64,000 nt of DNA. It comes from Crenalkalicoccus roseus (GTDB lineage Bacteria; Pseudomonadota; Alphaproteobacteria; Acetobacterales; Acetobacteraceae). Position 1 is the first letter of the stretch, and every line of letters begins with the position of its first letter. The stretch is from positions 1 to 64,000 of the forward strand of contig NZ_SJDM01000001.1 in NCBI RefSeq assembly GCF_004761865.1, read 5' to 3'. The position numbers were made by a program, and so were the translations under genes. Under the pieces are notes generated by a model. It was given only the letters and a program-made list of their open reading frames with translations, had not been told where the DNA came from and did no database searches. Positions 26,520-37,049 of the stretch are shown in pieces.

Positions 26520-26621
26520 GGGACAGTTGCCTTCCACATATCGAGCGACGCCGCGCGTCCCTGGCACGGCCCGCGGACCGCGGCGGGCCGCGCCGAACGT
26601 ACCGGCACGCATATAGGGAGC

Positions 26622-27643
<1,022 letters not shown>

Positions 27644-27647
<4 letters not shown>

Positions 27648-28510
27648 CCGCCCCGCTGCACCGCGCCGAGGCGCTCAGCGCCCGCCTCCCCCCGCTTGTC
27701 GTCGCCGCCGAGCGCGTCGCGGCGACGGTGCTGCAGGGCGTGCATGGCCGCCGCCGCGCCGGGCAGGGTGACGCCTTCTGGCAATTCCGCCCTTTCCTGC
27801 CCGGCGACCCCGCGGCGCGGGTGGACTGGCGGCAGAGCGCCAAGTCCGACCGCCTGTTCGTGCGCGAGACGGAGTGGGAGGCGGCGCAGACCGTGGCCCT
27901 CTGGCGCGACGCCTCGGCCTCCATGGAGTGGCGCTCCGGCCCGGCCGTGCCGACCAAGCGCGAGCGGGCGGAGCTGCTGCTGCTCGCCCTCGCCTCGCTG
28001 CTGCTGCGCGGGGGGGAGCGGGTGCGGCTGCTCGGCGGGCCGGGCCGCGCCCATGCCGGACGCGCCGGGCTCGCAGCGCTGGCCGAGGCGGTGGCGCTGC
28101 GCGGCGCCGGGGCGGCGGAGAGCCTGCCCCCGCCCGATCCCGGCCTGCCGCGCCACGCCCGCGCCGTGCTGTTCGGCGACTTCCTGAGCCCGCTGCCGGA
28201 GATCCAGGCCATGGTCGCCGCCCTCGCCGCGCGCCCCGTGCGCGGCCACCTGGTGCAGGTGCTCGACGCGGCCGAGGAGACGCTGCCCTATCTCGGCCGC
28301 GTCCGCTTCGAGGGGCTGGAGGCGGAGGAGCCGGCGCTCGTCCCCCGGGTCGAGGGCGTGCGGGAGATGTATGCCGAGCGGCTGCGCCAGCACCGCGCGG
28401 GCGTCGCCGCCATCGCCGCCGCGGCGGGCTGGCGCTTTCTCGCCCACCGCACCGACCACCCGCCGGAGCAGGCCCTGCTGGCGCTCTGGGTGGCGCTGGC
28501 GCCGGACTGA
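27644..28510 (+). CDS. DUF58 (VWA-like) protein, MoxR partner
   Basis: A 288-residue soluble protein of the DUF58 family, a VWA-like fold usually encoded beside MoxR. The family motif is [20 protein letters not shown], followed by [12 protein letters not shown]. The MIDAS-type metal site appears as DASASMEW. It starts with GTG at 27644 in a 4-bp overlap with the moxR stop, so translation is coupled. Confidence 0.9.
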
Positions 28511-28580
28511 TCCGGACACAACCCTTGCGTGGCACTTCCCTCGCCCGCCGCGCTAGCCTCGAGGGCCGGATGCCGATCCC

Positions 28581-31331
28581 ATGCTGAACCTCGGTCCCAT
28601 CGCCTTCGCCGCGCCGTGGCTGCTGCTGGCCCTGCCTGCCCTGCCGCTGCTGTGGTGGCTGCTGCGCGTCACCCCGCCCGCCCCGCGGCGCGTCGCCTTC
28701 CCCCCCATCCGCCTGCTGCGCGGCCTGATCCCGCCCGAGGAGACGCCGGCGCGCACGCCCTGGTGGCTGCTGCTGCTGCGCATGGCGGCGGCGGCGCTGC
28801 TGATCCTCGGCCTGGCGCGCCCGGTCCTCGGCCCCGGCGCCGGCACGGGCGGGGAGGGGCCGCTGCTGCTGGTGGTGGACGATGGTTGGGCCGCCGCGGC
28901 CGACTGGCCCGCCCGCGTGGCCGCCGCCGGCGCGGCGCTGGAGCGCGCCGGGCGCGAGGGGCGGCCGGTGGCGCTGCTCGCCACCGCCCCCGCCGAGGGC
29001 GGCGAGGCGCCGCGCGTGGTCGGGCCGATGCCGGCCGAGGATCTGCGCGCACGCCTCGCCGCGCTCCGGCCCAAGCCCTGGGCGCCGGACCATGCGGCGG
29101 CGCTCGCCGCCTTCCGCGCCTGGCGCGAGGCGCATCCCGGCCCCATGGCGGCGCTGCTGGTCTCGGACGGCATCGAGCACGCGGCCGAGGGCACCGCCGC
29201 CGGGCCGCTCGCCGCGGCGCTCGCCGCCGCCGGGCCGCTGACCGCCGCCCTGGCCGAGGGGCGCCCGGTGCGCCTGCTGCCGCCCCCGCTGGCCGAGGCC
29301 GACCGGCTGCGGGTGAGCGTGCTGCAGGCGCCGCTGCCGGTGCCGGCCGAGGTGGCGGTGCTGGCCCGCACCGGCGATGGCCGCGCCCTCGCCGGCGCCA
29401 CCGTGCCGATCCCGGCCGGCGCGGCGCGCGGCGAGGCGGTGCTGGAGCTGCCGGCCGAGATCCGCAACCAGGTGGTGCGCCTCGACCTGGAGGGCGAGGC
29501 CGGCGCCGGCGGCGTGGTGCTGCTCGACGAGCGCTTCCGCCGCCGCCCCGTCGGCCTGCTGCCGGGGGCGGAGGAGAGTGCGGACACGCCGCTGATCGGC
29601 GACCTCTACTACCTCGCCCGCGCGCTTGCCCCCTATGTGGAGCTGCGCCGCGGCAGCCTCGATCAGCTCCTCGCCCGCCCCGTCGCCGTGCTGGCCCTGG
29701 CCGACCGGCCGCTGGCCGAGGGGCCGGAGCAGCAGGCGCTCGCCCGCTGGGTGGAGCAGGGCGGCACGCTGCTGCGCTTCGCCGGACCGCGCACCGCCGA
29801 GCGGCCGGACCCGCTGCTGCCGGTGCCGCTGCGCGCCGAGCGCCAGCTCGGCGGCGCCTTGTCCTGGGAGCAGCCGCAGCGCCTCGCCCCCTTCCCGGAG
29901 GGCTCGCCCTTCCTCGGCCTGCCGGTGCCGGCGGAGGTCACCGTCACCCGCCAGGTGCTGGCCGAGCCCTCGGCGCGGCTCGCCGAGCGGGTCTGGGCGC
30001 GGCTTGCCGACGGCACGCCGCTGGTGACGGCGGAGCCGCGCGGCCAGGGGCGGATCGTGCTGTTCCACGTCACCGCCAACGCCGAATGGTCGGACCTGCC
30101 GCTCTCCGGCCTGTTCGTGCAGATGCTGCGGCGCATCGTCGAACTCTCCGCCGGCATCGCCGGCACCGAGGGCGAGGGGCCGCTCGCGCCGCTCGAGACG
30201 CTGGACGGCTTCGGCCGCCTCGGCCCCGCCCCGCCGGCGGCGGCGGCGCTGCCGGCGGCGCAGGTGGAGACCACCACCCCCTCGCCGCGCCACCCGCCCG
30301 GCTGGTACGGCACGCCGGGCCAGGACGCGCACGGGGCGAGCCACCGCCGTGCGCTGAACCTCGGCGGCGCGCTGCCCGCCCCCCGCGCCGCCCCCCCGCT
30401 GCCCGAGGGGGCGGCGGTGGTGCCGATCGGCGGCGTGCCGGCCGAGCGCGACCTCGGCCCCTGGCTATTGGCGGCGGCGCTGGTGCTCCTCGCCGCCGAC
30501 CTGCTGATCGGCCTTGCGCTGCGCGGCCTGCTGCCGCTGCCGATGCGGCGCGCCGCGGCGGCGCTGGCGCTCGGCCTGCTGCTCTCCGCCCCCGCCGCCC
30601 TGGCGCAGCCGCGCGGGGCGGAGCCGGAGGGCGCCTACGCGCTCGCCACCCGCCTGGCCTACATCGTCAGCGGCGACGCGGCGGTGGACGAGGTGGCGCG
30701 CGCCGGGCTGGCCGGCCTCTCGGACTACGTGAACCGCCGCACCGCGGCGGCGCTGGCCGAGCCGGTGGCGGTGGTGCCGGGGCGCGACGACCTCTCCTTC
30801 TTCCCGCTCCTTTACTGGGTGGTGACGCCGGAGGCGCCGCAGCCCGACGCCGCCGCGGCGGCGGCGCTCAACGAGTTCATGCGCAACGGCGGCATCATCC
30901 TGCTCGACACCCGCGACGAGGGCACGGGCGAGGGCTACGCGCCCGGCGCCCGGGCGGCGCTCCGCCGCGTGACGCGCGACCTCGCCATCCCCCCCCTCGC
31001 CCCGGTGCCGGAGGAGCACGTGCTGAAGCGCGCCTTCTACCTGCTGCACGAGCTGCCCGGCCGCTTCGCCGGCGGGCAGGTCTGGGTGGCGCGGGACGAG
31101 GACCGTGCCAATGACAGCGTCTCGCCGGTGATCATCGGCGGCCACGACTGGGGCGCGGCCTGGGCGGTGGATGCGCGGGGCAACAACCCCTACGCCACCA
31201 TCCCTGGCGGGGCGCGCCAGCGCACCCTGGCCTACCGGTTCGGCGTCAACCTCGTGATGTACGCGCTGACCGGCAACTACAAGGGCGACCAGGTGCACGT
31301 GCCCGCCATCCTCGAGCGGCTGGGGAACTGA
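28581..31331 (+). CDS. Membrane protein with BatA-like N-terminus and DUF4159 domain
   Basis: A 916-residue inner-membrane protein. The N-terminus (FAAPWLLLALPALPLLWWLL, then LRMAAAALLILGLARPVLGP) matches BatA-type helices. A degenerate VWA-like region follows, then an extracytoplasmic region, a helix near 630-655 and the DUF4159 domain at about 680-910 (GAYALATRLAYIVSGDAAVD, FPLLYWVVTPEA, NGGIILLDTRDEG). The typical VWA metal motif is not evident. Part of the moxR operon. Confidence 0.85.
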   Translation: MLNLGPIAFAAPWLLLALPALPLLWWLLRVTPPAPRRVAFPPIRLLRGLIPPEETPARTPWWLLLLRMAAAALLILGLARPVLGPGAGTGGEGPLLLVVDDGWAAAADWPARVAAAGAALERAGREGRPVALLATAPAEGGEAPRVVGPMPAEDLRARLAALRPKPWAPDHAAALAAFRAWREAHPGPMAALLVSDGIEHAAEGTAAGPLAAALAAAGPLTAALAEGRPVRLLPPPLAEADRLRVSVLQAPLPVPAEVAVLARTGDGRALAGATVPIPAGAARGEAVLELPAEIRNQVVRLDLEGEAGAGGVVLLDERFRRRPVGLLPGAEESADTPLIGDLYYLARALAPYVELRRGSLDQLLARPVAVLALADRPLAEGPEQQALARWVEQGGTLLRFAGPRTAERPDPLLPVPLRAERQLGGALSWEQPQRLAPFPEGSPFLGLPVPAEVTVTRQVLAEPSARLAERVWARLADGTPLVTAEPRGQGRIVLFHVTANAEWSDLPLSGLFVQMLRRIVELSAGIAGTEGEGPLAPLETLDGFGRLGPAPPAAAALPAAQVETTTPSPRHPPGWYGTPGQDAHGASHRRALNLGGALPAPRAAPPLPEGAAVVPIGGVPAERDLGPWLLAAALVLLAADLLIGLALRGLLPLPMRRAAAALALGLLLSAPAALAQPRGAEPEGAYALATRLAYIVSGDAAVDEVARAGLAGLSDYVNRRTAAALAEPVAVVPGRDDLSFFPLLYWVVTPEAPQPDAAAAAALNEFMRNGGIILLDTRDEGTGEGYAPGARAALRRVTRDLAIPPLAPVPEEHVLKRAFYLLHELPGRFAGGQVWVARDEDRANDSVSPVIIGGHDWGAAWAVDARGNNPYATIPGGARQRTLAYRFGVNLVMYALTGNYKGDQVHVPAILERLGN

Positions 31332-31334
31332 CCC

Positions 31335-33464
31335 ATGACCCAGGTTCTCGCCGGGGTGGATTTCGCCCCCGTCCTGCCCCCCTGGCTGCTCGCCGCCCTC
31401 GGCGCGGTGGCGCTGCTGGCGCTGCTGCCGGGTCTGGTGCGCCGCCCCCCGGAGGGCGGGCTGCGCCTCGTCCCCGCCCGCGGCCTGCCGCTCCGTGCCC
31501 TGGTCTTCGCCCTGCTGCTGCTGGCGCTCGCCAACCCCCGCCTGGTCGAGGAGACGCGGGAGACGCGGCCCGACATCGCGCTGCTGGTGGTGGACCGCAG
31601 CGCCTCGATGGCGATCGGGGGGCGCGCCGCGCAGGTGGAGGCGGCGCGCGCGGCGATCGAGGCGCGCGCCGCCCGGCTGCCCGAGCTCGAGCTGCGCACC
31701 GTCGAGGTGCCGGAGGGGGGCGGCCGCGGCACCCGCCTCTACGGCGCCGTCGAGCGGGCGCTGGCGGAGATCCCGCGCGCCCGCCTCGCCGGAGTGATCG
31801 CGCTGACCGACGGGCAGGTGCACGACATCCCGGCCGAGCCGGCGCTCGACGCGCCCTTCCACGCCCTGCTGCCCGGCCGCCCCGGCGAGGTGGATCGGCG
31901 GCTGCGGGTGATCGAGGCGCCGGGCTACGGCATCGTCGGCCGCACGGTGGAGCTGCGCGTGGCTGTCGAGGATCTCGGCGTCGCCAACCCGCAGGGGGCG
32001 GCGCGGCTGACCATCCGTCGCGACGGCGCGCCGCCGCGCGTCGAGAGCGTGCCCATCGGGCGCGAGCATGTCGTCAGCGTGCCGATCGAGCGCGGCGGGC
32101 CGACCGTGGTGGACCTCGCCGCCGAGGAGCGGCCGGGCGAGGTGAGCACGCTGAACAACCGCCTCGCCATCACCGTCCACGGGGTGCGGGACCGGCTGCG
32201 GGTACTGCTGGTCTCCGGCGAGCCGCATGCGGGGGAGCGCACTTGGCGCCGCCTGCTGAAGGCCGACCCGAATGTGGACCTCGTCCACTTCACCATCCTG
32301 CGCCCGCCGGAGAAGGACGATCTGACGCCGCTGAACGAGCTGGCGCTGATCGCCTTCCCGGTGCGCGAGCTGTTCCAGCAGAAGCTGCGCGAGTTCGACC
32401 TGATCGTCTTCGACCGCTTCGCCAATCGCGGCATCCTGCCCCCGGTCTACCTGCGCAACATCGCCGACTACGTGCGCGGGGGCGGGGCGCTGCTGCTCTC
32501 CGTGGGGCCGGAATTCGGTGGCCCGGTCAGCCTGGCGCAGACGCCGCTCGGCGCGGTGCTGCCGGCGCGCCCGCAGGCCGGGCTCGGGGAAACGGCGGTG
32601 GCGGAGGGAGCGTTCCGCCCGCGCATCACCCAGGCCGGGGCGCGCCACCCGGTGACCGAGGGCCTGGCCGGCGCCAACCCTCCCGGGGAGGCCCGCGCCG
32701 AGCCGGGATGGGGCCGCTGGTACCGCCACCTGCGCACCGACCAGCGCGGCGGCGTGGCGGTGATGGAGACCGCGGACGGCGCGCCGCTGCTGCTGCTCGA
32801 CCGGGTCGGGGAGGGGCGCGTGGCGCTGCTCCTCTCCGACCACATCTGGCTGTGGTCGCGCGGCCATGACGGGGGCGGGCCGCAGGCGGAGCTGCTGCGC
32901 CGCGCCGCCCACTGGCTGATGCGCGAACCGGAGCTGGAGGAGGAGGACCTGACCGCACGGATCGAGGCCGGGCGCCTGCATGCCCAGCACCGCAGCCTGG
33001 AGGGCGGCCCGCCGCCCGAGGTGACGGTGACCGCCCCGGATGGCGGCACGGCCCGCCACCGCATGGAGCCGGCTGGCGGCGGGCGCGCGACGCTCGAGGT
33101 GCCGGCCGGGCAGCCCGGCGTGTGGCAGGTGAGCGACGGGCGGCGCACCGCCTTCGCCGCCGCCGCCGCCGCCAACCCGCTGGAGATGGCCGATCTGCGC
33201 GCCGACCCGGCGCCGCTGCGGCCGCTCCTGGTCGCGACCGGCGGGACGGCGCGCTGGCTCGGCGCCGGCGCGGAACCGGCGCTGCCCGAACTGCGACGCG
33301 TGGCGCCGGGCCGCGATGCGCATGGCAGCGGCTGGATCGGGCTGCGCCGCAACGGCGACCACACCGTGACCGGCATCGCCGCCCTGCCGCTGCTGCCGCC
33401 CTGGCTGGCGCTGCCGCTGGTGCTCGGCCTTGCCGTGCTGGCCTGGCGGAGGGAAGGGCGATGA
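31335..33464 (+). CDS. VWA-type membrane protein of the MoxR cluster
   Basis: A 709-residue protein with two N-terminal helices (PPWLLAALGAVALLALLPGL and LRALVFALLLLALANPRLV), then a VWA-like domain whose metal site is VVDRSASMAIGG. A glutamine-amidotransferase-like region follows (LRVLLVSGEPHAGERTWRRL, LIVFDRFANRGILPP), and a C-terminal helix (LLPPWLALPLVLGLAVLAW). This architecture regularly accompanies DUF4159 genes. It starts 3 bp after the DUF4159 gene and overlaps the next lipoprotein gene by 4 bp. Confidence 0.82.
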   Translation: MTQVLAGVDFAPVLPPWLLAALGAVALLALLPGLVRRPPEGGLRLVPARGLPLRALVFALLLLALANPRLVEETRETRPDIALLVVDRSASMAIGGRAAQVEAARAAIEARAARLPELELRTVEVPEGGGRGTRLYGAVERALAEIPRARLAGVIALTDGQVHDIPAEPALDAPFHALLPGRPGEVDRRLRVIEAPGYGIVGRTVELRVAVEDLGVANPQGAARLTIRRDGAPPRVESVPIGREHVVSVPIERGGPTVVDLAAEERPGEVSTLNNRLAITVHGVRDRLRVLLVSGEPHAGERTWRRLLKADPNVDLVHFTILRPPEKDDLTPLNELALIAFPVRELFQQKLREFDLIVFDRFANRGILPPVYLRNIADYVRGGGALLLSVGPEFGGPVSLAQTPLGAVLPARPQAGLGETAVAEGAFRPRITQAGARHPVTEGLAGANPPGEARAEPGWGRWYRHLRTDQRGGVAVMETADGAPLLLLDRVGEGRVALLLSDHIWLWSRGHDGGGPQAELLRRAAHWLMREPELEEEDLTARIEAGRLHAQHRSLEGGPPPEVTVTAPDGGTARHRMEPAGGGRATLEVPAGQPGVWQVSDGRRTAFAAAAAANPLEMADLRADPAPLRPLLVATGGTARWLGAGAEPALPELRRVAPGRDAHGSGWIGLRRNGDHTVTGIAALPLLPPWLALPLVLGLAVLAWRREGR

Positions 33465-33817
33465 GGCGCCGTCTTCTCGTTGCGGCCGCGGCGCTCGCGG
33501 GCTGCACCGTGCTGCCGCCCCTGGAGACCCGCCTGCAGCCCTGGATCGGGCGCAGCGAGGCCGAGCTGGTGACCGCCTTCGGCGTGCCGGCGCGCACCTA
33601 CGAGGCCGGCGACCGCCGCTTCCTGCAGTATGAGGAGCGGCGGGCGCAGCTCCTGCCCGCCGATCCCTGGTGGCCGGGCTGGCCGTATCGGGGCCCCTGG
33701 TGGTACGCCCCGCCGCCGCCGCCGCCCGCCTATGTGGTGCGGGGCTGCGACGTGACCTTCGTGCTGCGCCGGGGCGTGGTGGAGGGCTTCACCTTCCGCG
33801 GCGACGGCTGCCGCTGA
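33461..33817 (+). CDS. Small lipoprotein, last gene of the MoxR cluster
   Basis: A 118-residue lipoprotein. The signal MRRRLLVAAAALAGCTVLPP carries a lipobox ending at Cys 15. A conserved-looking stretch IGRSEAELVTAFGVPARTYE resembles the repeat found in SmpA/BamE-type lipoproteins. A Trp/Pro-rich linker and GCDVTFVLRRGVVEGF follow. Its ATG overlaps the previous stop (ATGA). Function unknown. Confidence 0.8.
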   Translation: MRRRLLVAAAALAGCTVLPPLETRLQPWIGRSEAELVTAFGVPARTYEAGDRRFLQYEERRAQLLPADPWWPGWPYRGPWWYAPPPPPPAYVVRGCDVTFVLRRGVVEGFTFRGDGCR

Positions 33818-33885
33818 CCCGCCGGGCGACACTTCGCCGCGCTGCCCGGTTCCGGCCCTCTGCGATCTGCTCTAGTTTACCCTTC

Positions 33886-34530
33886 ATGCGCTCCGCCTCT
33901 CCGACCCTCGCCTTTTGGGCCGTGCTCGCTGCCCTGGTCCTGCCTGCCGCCGAGGCCGCAGCCCAGGGCAACCTGCGCAGCGCCGCTCCCCGGAGCGGGG
34001 ATTCCCCGGCCGTCCGCGCCCCGCCGCCGGCCCTGCCCGGGCTGCAGGGGCGCGAGGCGCCGGAGCCGATCCCGCCCGATCCGGACGCCAATCTCGGCCC
34101 CAACGAGGCGCTGTTCGACGCCATCAACCGCAACGACCTCGGCGCCGCGCGGGCCGCGGTGGCGCGCGGCGCAGACATCCGCGCGCGCAACGTGCTCGGC
34201 CTGACGCCGCTGGAATCGGCGGTGGATCAGGGCCGGACCGAGATCGTCTTCTTCCTGCTCTCGGTGCGCGGCGGCGCCCCCGCCCGGGCCGCGCCCCCCG
34301 CCACCGAGGCCGGACCGGCCCCCGCCCCGCCGCCGCGCACCGCCGCGCGCCCCGCCCCGGCCGCGCGCCCTGCCGCCGCGCCGGCCGAGGCGCCGCTGCC
34401 GCGGCTCTGGGCCGGGGATGGGGGATCCCCGATCCCCGAGATCGGCTTCCTCGGCTTCGACGCCGGCCGCCCCGCCGGGGCCGCACCGCCCGCCGAGGCG
34501 GCCCGCCCCGCCGGGCGCGGCCGGAGCTGA
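33886..34530 (+). CDS. Exported ankyrin-repeat-like protein
   Basis: A 214-residue protein with a signal peptide (MRSASPTLAFWAVLAALVLP, cleavage likely near AEAAAQG). One or two ankyrin-like units lie at residues 80-130: NEALFDAINRNDLGAARAAV and ARNVLGLTPLESAVDQGRTE. The rest is a Pro/Ala-rich low-complexity tail. Ankyrin repeats mediate protein contacts; the partner is unknown. It is 68 bp after the lipoprotein gene. Confidence 0.75.
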   Translation: MRSASPTLAFWAVLAALVLPAAEAAAQGNLRSAAPRSGDSPAVRAPPPALPGLQGREAPEPIPPDPDANLGPNEALFDAINRNDLGAARAAVARGADIRARNVLGLTPLESAVDQGRTEIVFFLLSVRGGAPARAAPPATEAGPAPAPPPRTAARPAPAARPAAAPAEAPLPRLWAGDGGSPIPEIGFLGFDAGRPAGAAPPAEAARPAGRGRS

Positions 34531-34651
34531 CCGACTGGCTGAAAAGCGGAGGTGCGTTCCGGCTGTTTCCACCGTCCGCGATCTACCTAGGGCAAAAGGC
34601 ATGATGCCGGGCCGTCGGGCGGAGGGCGGCTACACAGGGAGGAGGCACAGG

Positions 34652-35695
34652 GTGGCCGAGACAGCACCCCCCGCGGCGCGCCCCGCCGCGCCCGAATTCG
34701 ACCCCGACCGGCTCGACGCCTTCCTGCGCGGGCGCATCCCGGGCCTCGAAGGGCGGCCGGAGATCGCGCGCATCTCCGGCGGGCAGTCCAACCCGACCTT
34801 CTTCGTCACCTATCCGAACCGCCGCCTGGTGCTGCGCAAGAAGCCGCCCGGGGAGCTGCTGCCCTCCGCCCATGCGGTGGACCGCGAGGCGCGGGTGCTG
34901 ACGGCGCTCGCGGGCACCGAGGTGCCGGTGCCGCCGGTGCTGCTGTTCCATCCCGAGCCGGACGTGGTCGGCACCCCCTTCTACGTGATGGAGCGCGTCG
35001 AGGGCCGCGTCTTCCCCACCTGCGACCTGCCCGGCGCGGCGCGGGAGGAGCGGCGCGCCATGGTGCTCGCCTTCGCCGAGACGCTGGCGCGGCTGCACGA
35101 GGTGGACTGGCGCGCCGTGGGGCTGGAGGGCTTCGGCCGCCCCGGCAACTACTTCGAGCGCCAGGTGGCGCGCTGGACGAAGCAATGGGAGGCGGCGCGC
35201 TTCCGCGACATCCCCGAACTCACCCGCCTCGCCCGCTGGGTGGCGGAGAACGTGCCCCCCGACGACGGCGCGACGGCGCTGGTGCATGGCGACTACCGCC
35301 TGGGCAACGTGATGTTCCACCCGACCGAGCCGCGCATCGTCGCGGTGCTGGACTGGGAGCTCTCGACGCTCGGCCATCCGCTGGCCGACCTCGCCTTCAG
35401 CGTGCTCGGCTGGCGGGCGGCGCCGGAGGAGTATGGCGGCATCCTCGGCATGGACCTCGAGGCGCTCGGAATGCCGGGCGAGGAGGAGTACGTGGCGCAC
35501 TACTACGCCAGCCGCCGCACGCCGGCCCCGCGGCTCGGGCGCTTCCACATCGCCTTCGCCCAGTTCCGCTTCGCGGTGATCTTCGAGGGCATCGCCGCGC
35601 GCGCGCGCAGCGGCACCGCCGCCTCCGCCGACGCGCTGGCGGTGGGCGAGCTGTCGCGCGCCTATGCGCGCCGCGGCATCGAGACGATTTCTTGA
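34652..35695 (+). CDS. Phosphotransferase (APH-fold), ACAD10/11- or LvaA-like
   Basis: A 347-residue kinase-fold protein. ISGGQSNPTFFVTY, then LRKKPPGELL (Lys for ATP), the catalytic HGDYRLGNVMFHP loop, and the metal-binding VLDWELSTLGHPLADLAF define the family found in ACAD10/ACAD11 and in LvaA. LvaA phosphorylates the 4-hydroxyl of 4-hydroxyacyl-CoA in levulinate breakdown. GTG 34652 is chosen because GGGAGGAGG precedes it at good spacing. The acyl-CoA dehydrogenase follows after 16 bp, which supports the two-step assignment. Confidence 0.82.
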   Translation: MAETAPPAARPAAPEFDPDRLDAFLRGRIPGLEGRPEIARISGGQSNPTFFVTYPNRRLVLRKKPPGELLPSAHAVDREARVLTALAGTEVPVPPVLLFHPEPDVVGTPFYVMERVEGRVFPTCDLPGAAREERRAMVLAFAETLARLHEVDWRAVGLEGFGRPGNYFERQVARWTKQWEAARFRDIPELTRLARWVAENVPPDDGATALVHGDYRLGNVMFHPTEPRIVAVLDWELSTLGHPLADLAFSVLGWRAAPEEYGGILGMDLEALGMPGEEEYVAHYYASRRTPAPRLGRFHIAFAQFRFAVIFEGIAARARSGTAASADALAVGELSRAYARRGIETIS

Positions 35696-35711
35696 CCGGC
35701 GGAGGCACGCC

Positions 35712-36974
35712 ATGGACTTCGAATATTCGCCGAGGGTGCGGGCGCTGCAGGCGCAGCTCTGGGACTTCATGCGGGCCCATGTGATGCCCGCCGACGCGGA
35801 GTGGCACCGCATCGCCGAAGCCGGGGAGTATCCGCTGGCGATCGTCGAGGAGCTGAAGGCGAAAGCGCGGGAACAGGGGCTGTGGAACCTGTTCCTGCCC
35901 ACCCTGCGCGACGACGAGCCGGGCACGCGCCTCACCAACCTGGAATACGCGCCGCTGGCCGAGATCATGGGCCGCGTGCCCTGGTCCTCCGAGGTGTTCA
36001 ACTGCAACGCGCCGGATACCGGCAACATGGAGGTGCTGCACCTCTTCGCCAGCGAGGAGCAGCGCCGGCGCTGGCTCGCCCCGCTGCTGCGCGGCGAGAT
36101 CCGCTCCTGCGTCGCCATGACCGAGCCGGACACGGCGAGCAGCGACCCCACCAACATCGCCACCTCGATCCGGCGCGAGGGCGAGGGCTACGTGATCAAC
36201 GGCCGCAAGTGGTTCACCACCGGCGCCATCCATCCGAAGGCCGCGCTGTTCCTGGTGATGGGGCGGCAGGAGGACCGCGCCGGGATGGGGCCGCACGAGC
36301 GCCACACCATCCTGCTCGTGCCGAGGGACGCGCCGGGCGTGACGGTGGTGCGCAACGTGCCGATCATGGGCCACCATGCGCCGGAGGGGCATTGCGAGGT
36401 GCTGTTCCGCGACGTGCGCGTGCCGCTCGATGCGCGCCTCGGCGAGGAGGGCGCCGCCTTCGCGCTGATGCAGGCGCGCCTCGGCCCCGGGCGCATCCAC
36501 CACTGCATGCGCACCATCGGCCAGTGCGAGCTGGCGCTGGAGCTGATGGCGGACCGCGCCATGGAGCGCGTGGCCTTCGGCAGACACCTCTCCGAGTTCA
36601 GCAACGTGCAGGACTGGATCGCGGAGAGCCGCATCGAGATCGACCAGGCGCGCCTCCTGGTGCTGCGCGCCGCCTGGATGATGGACCGCCACGGCAACAA
36701 GGCCGCGCGCACCGAGGTCTCGGCCATCAAGCTCGCCGCGGCGCGGCTGCAGACCCGCGTGGTGGACCGGGCGATGCAGGTGTTCGGCGCCGCCGGCCTC
36801 ACCCCCGACACGCCGCTCGCCTATCTGTGGACCTGGGGCCGCGCGCTGCGCTTCGTGGACGGGCCGGACGAGGTGCATCTGCGCACCGTCGCCCGCGCCG
36901 AGCTGAAGCGCCGGCGCGAGGCGCGCGCGGCGGAGCGCGACGGCGCCCCGCCCGGCGCGCAGGGGCACGGCTGA
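35712..36974 (+). CDS. Acyl-CoA dehydrogenase family, ACAD10/11- or LvaC-like
   Basis: A 420-residue flavoprotein of the acyl-CoA dehydrogenase fold. CVAMTEPDTASSDPTNIATS and INGRKWFTTGA are FAD-contact regions; VAFGRHLSEFSNVQDWIAES and the end RFVDGPDEVHLRTVAR are typical of the ACAD10/11 group. In LvaC-type enzymes the fold removes the phosphate from a 4-phosphoacyl-CoA, moving 4-hydroxyacids into beta-oxidation. The pairing with the phosphotransferase mirrors the ACAD10/11 fusion. GGAGGCACGCC precedes ATG 35712. Confidence 0.88.
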   Translation: MDFEYSPRVRALQAQLWDFMRAHVMPADAEWHRIAEAGEYPLAIVEELKAKAREQGLWNLFLPTLRDDEPGTRLTNLEYAPLAEIMGRVPWSSEVFNCNAPDTGNMEVLHLFASEEQRRRWLAPLLRGEIRSCVAMTEPDTASSDPTNIATSIRREGEGYVINGRKWFTTGAIHPKAALFLVMGRQEDRAGMGPHERHTILLVPRDAPGVTVVRNVPIMGHHAPEGHCEVLFRDVRVPLDARLGEEGAAFALMQARLGPGRIHHCMRTIGQCELALELMADRAMERVAFGRHLSEFSNVQDWIAESRIEIDQARLLVLRAAWMMDRHGNKAARTEVSAIKLAAARLQTRVVDRAMQVFGAAGLTPDTPLAYLWTWGRALRFVDGPDEVHLRTVARAELKRRREARAAERDGAPPGAQGHG

Positions 36975-37049
36975 GGGAAGGCGGGAAAAGGCGGGAACCC
37001 GCCCGCGCCGGCCCGGTTCTCTCCCCCGCACCAAGGGTGGAGGGCCTCC

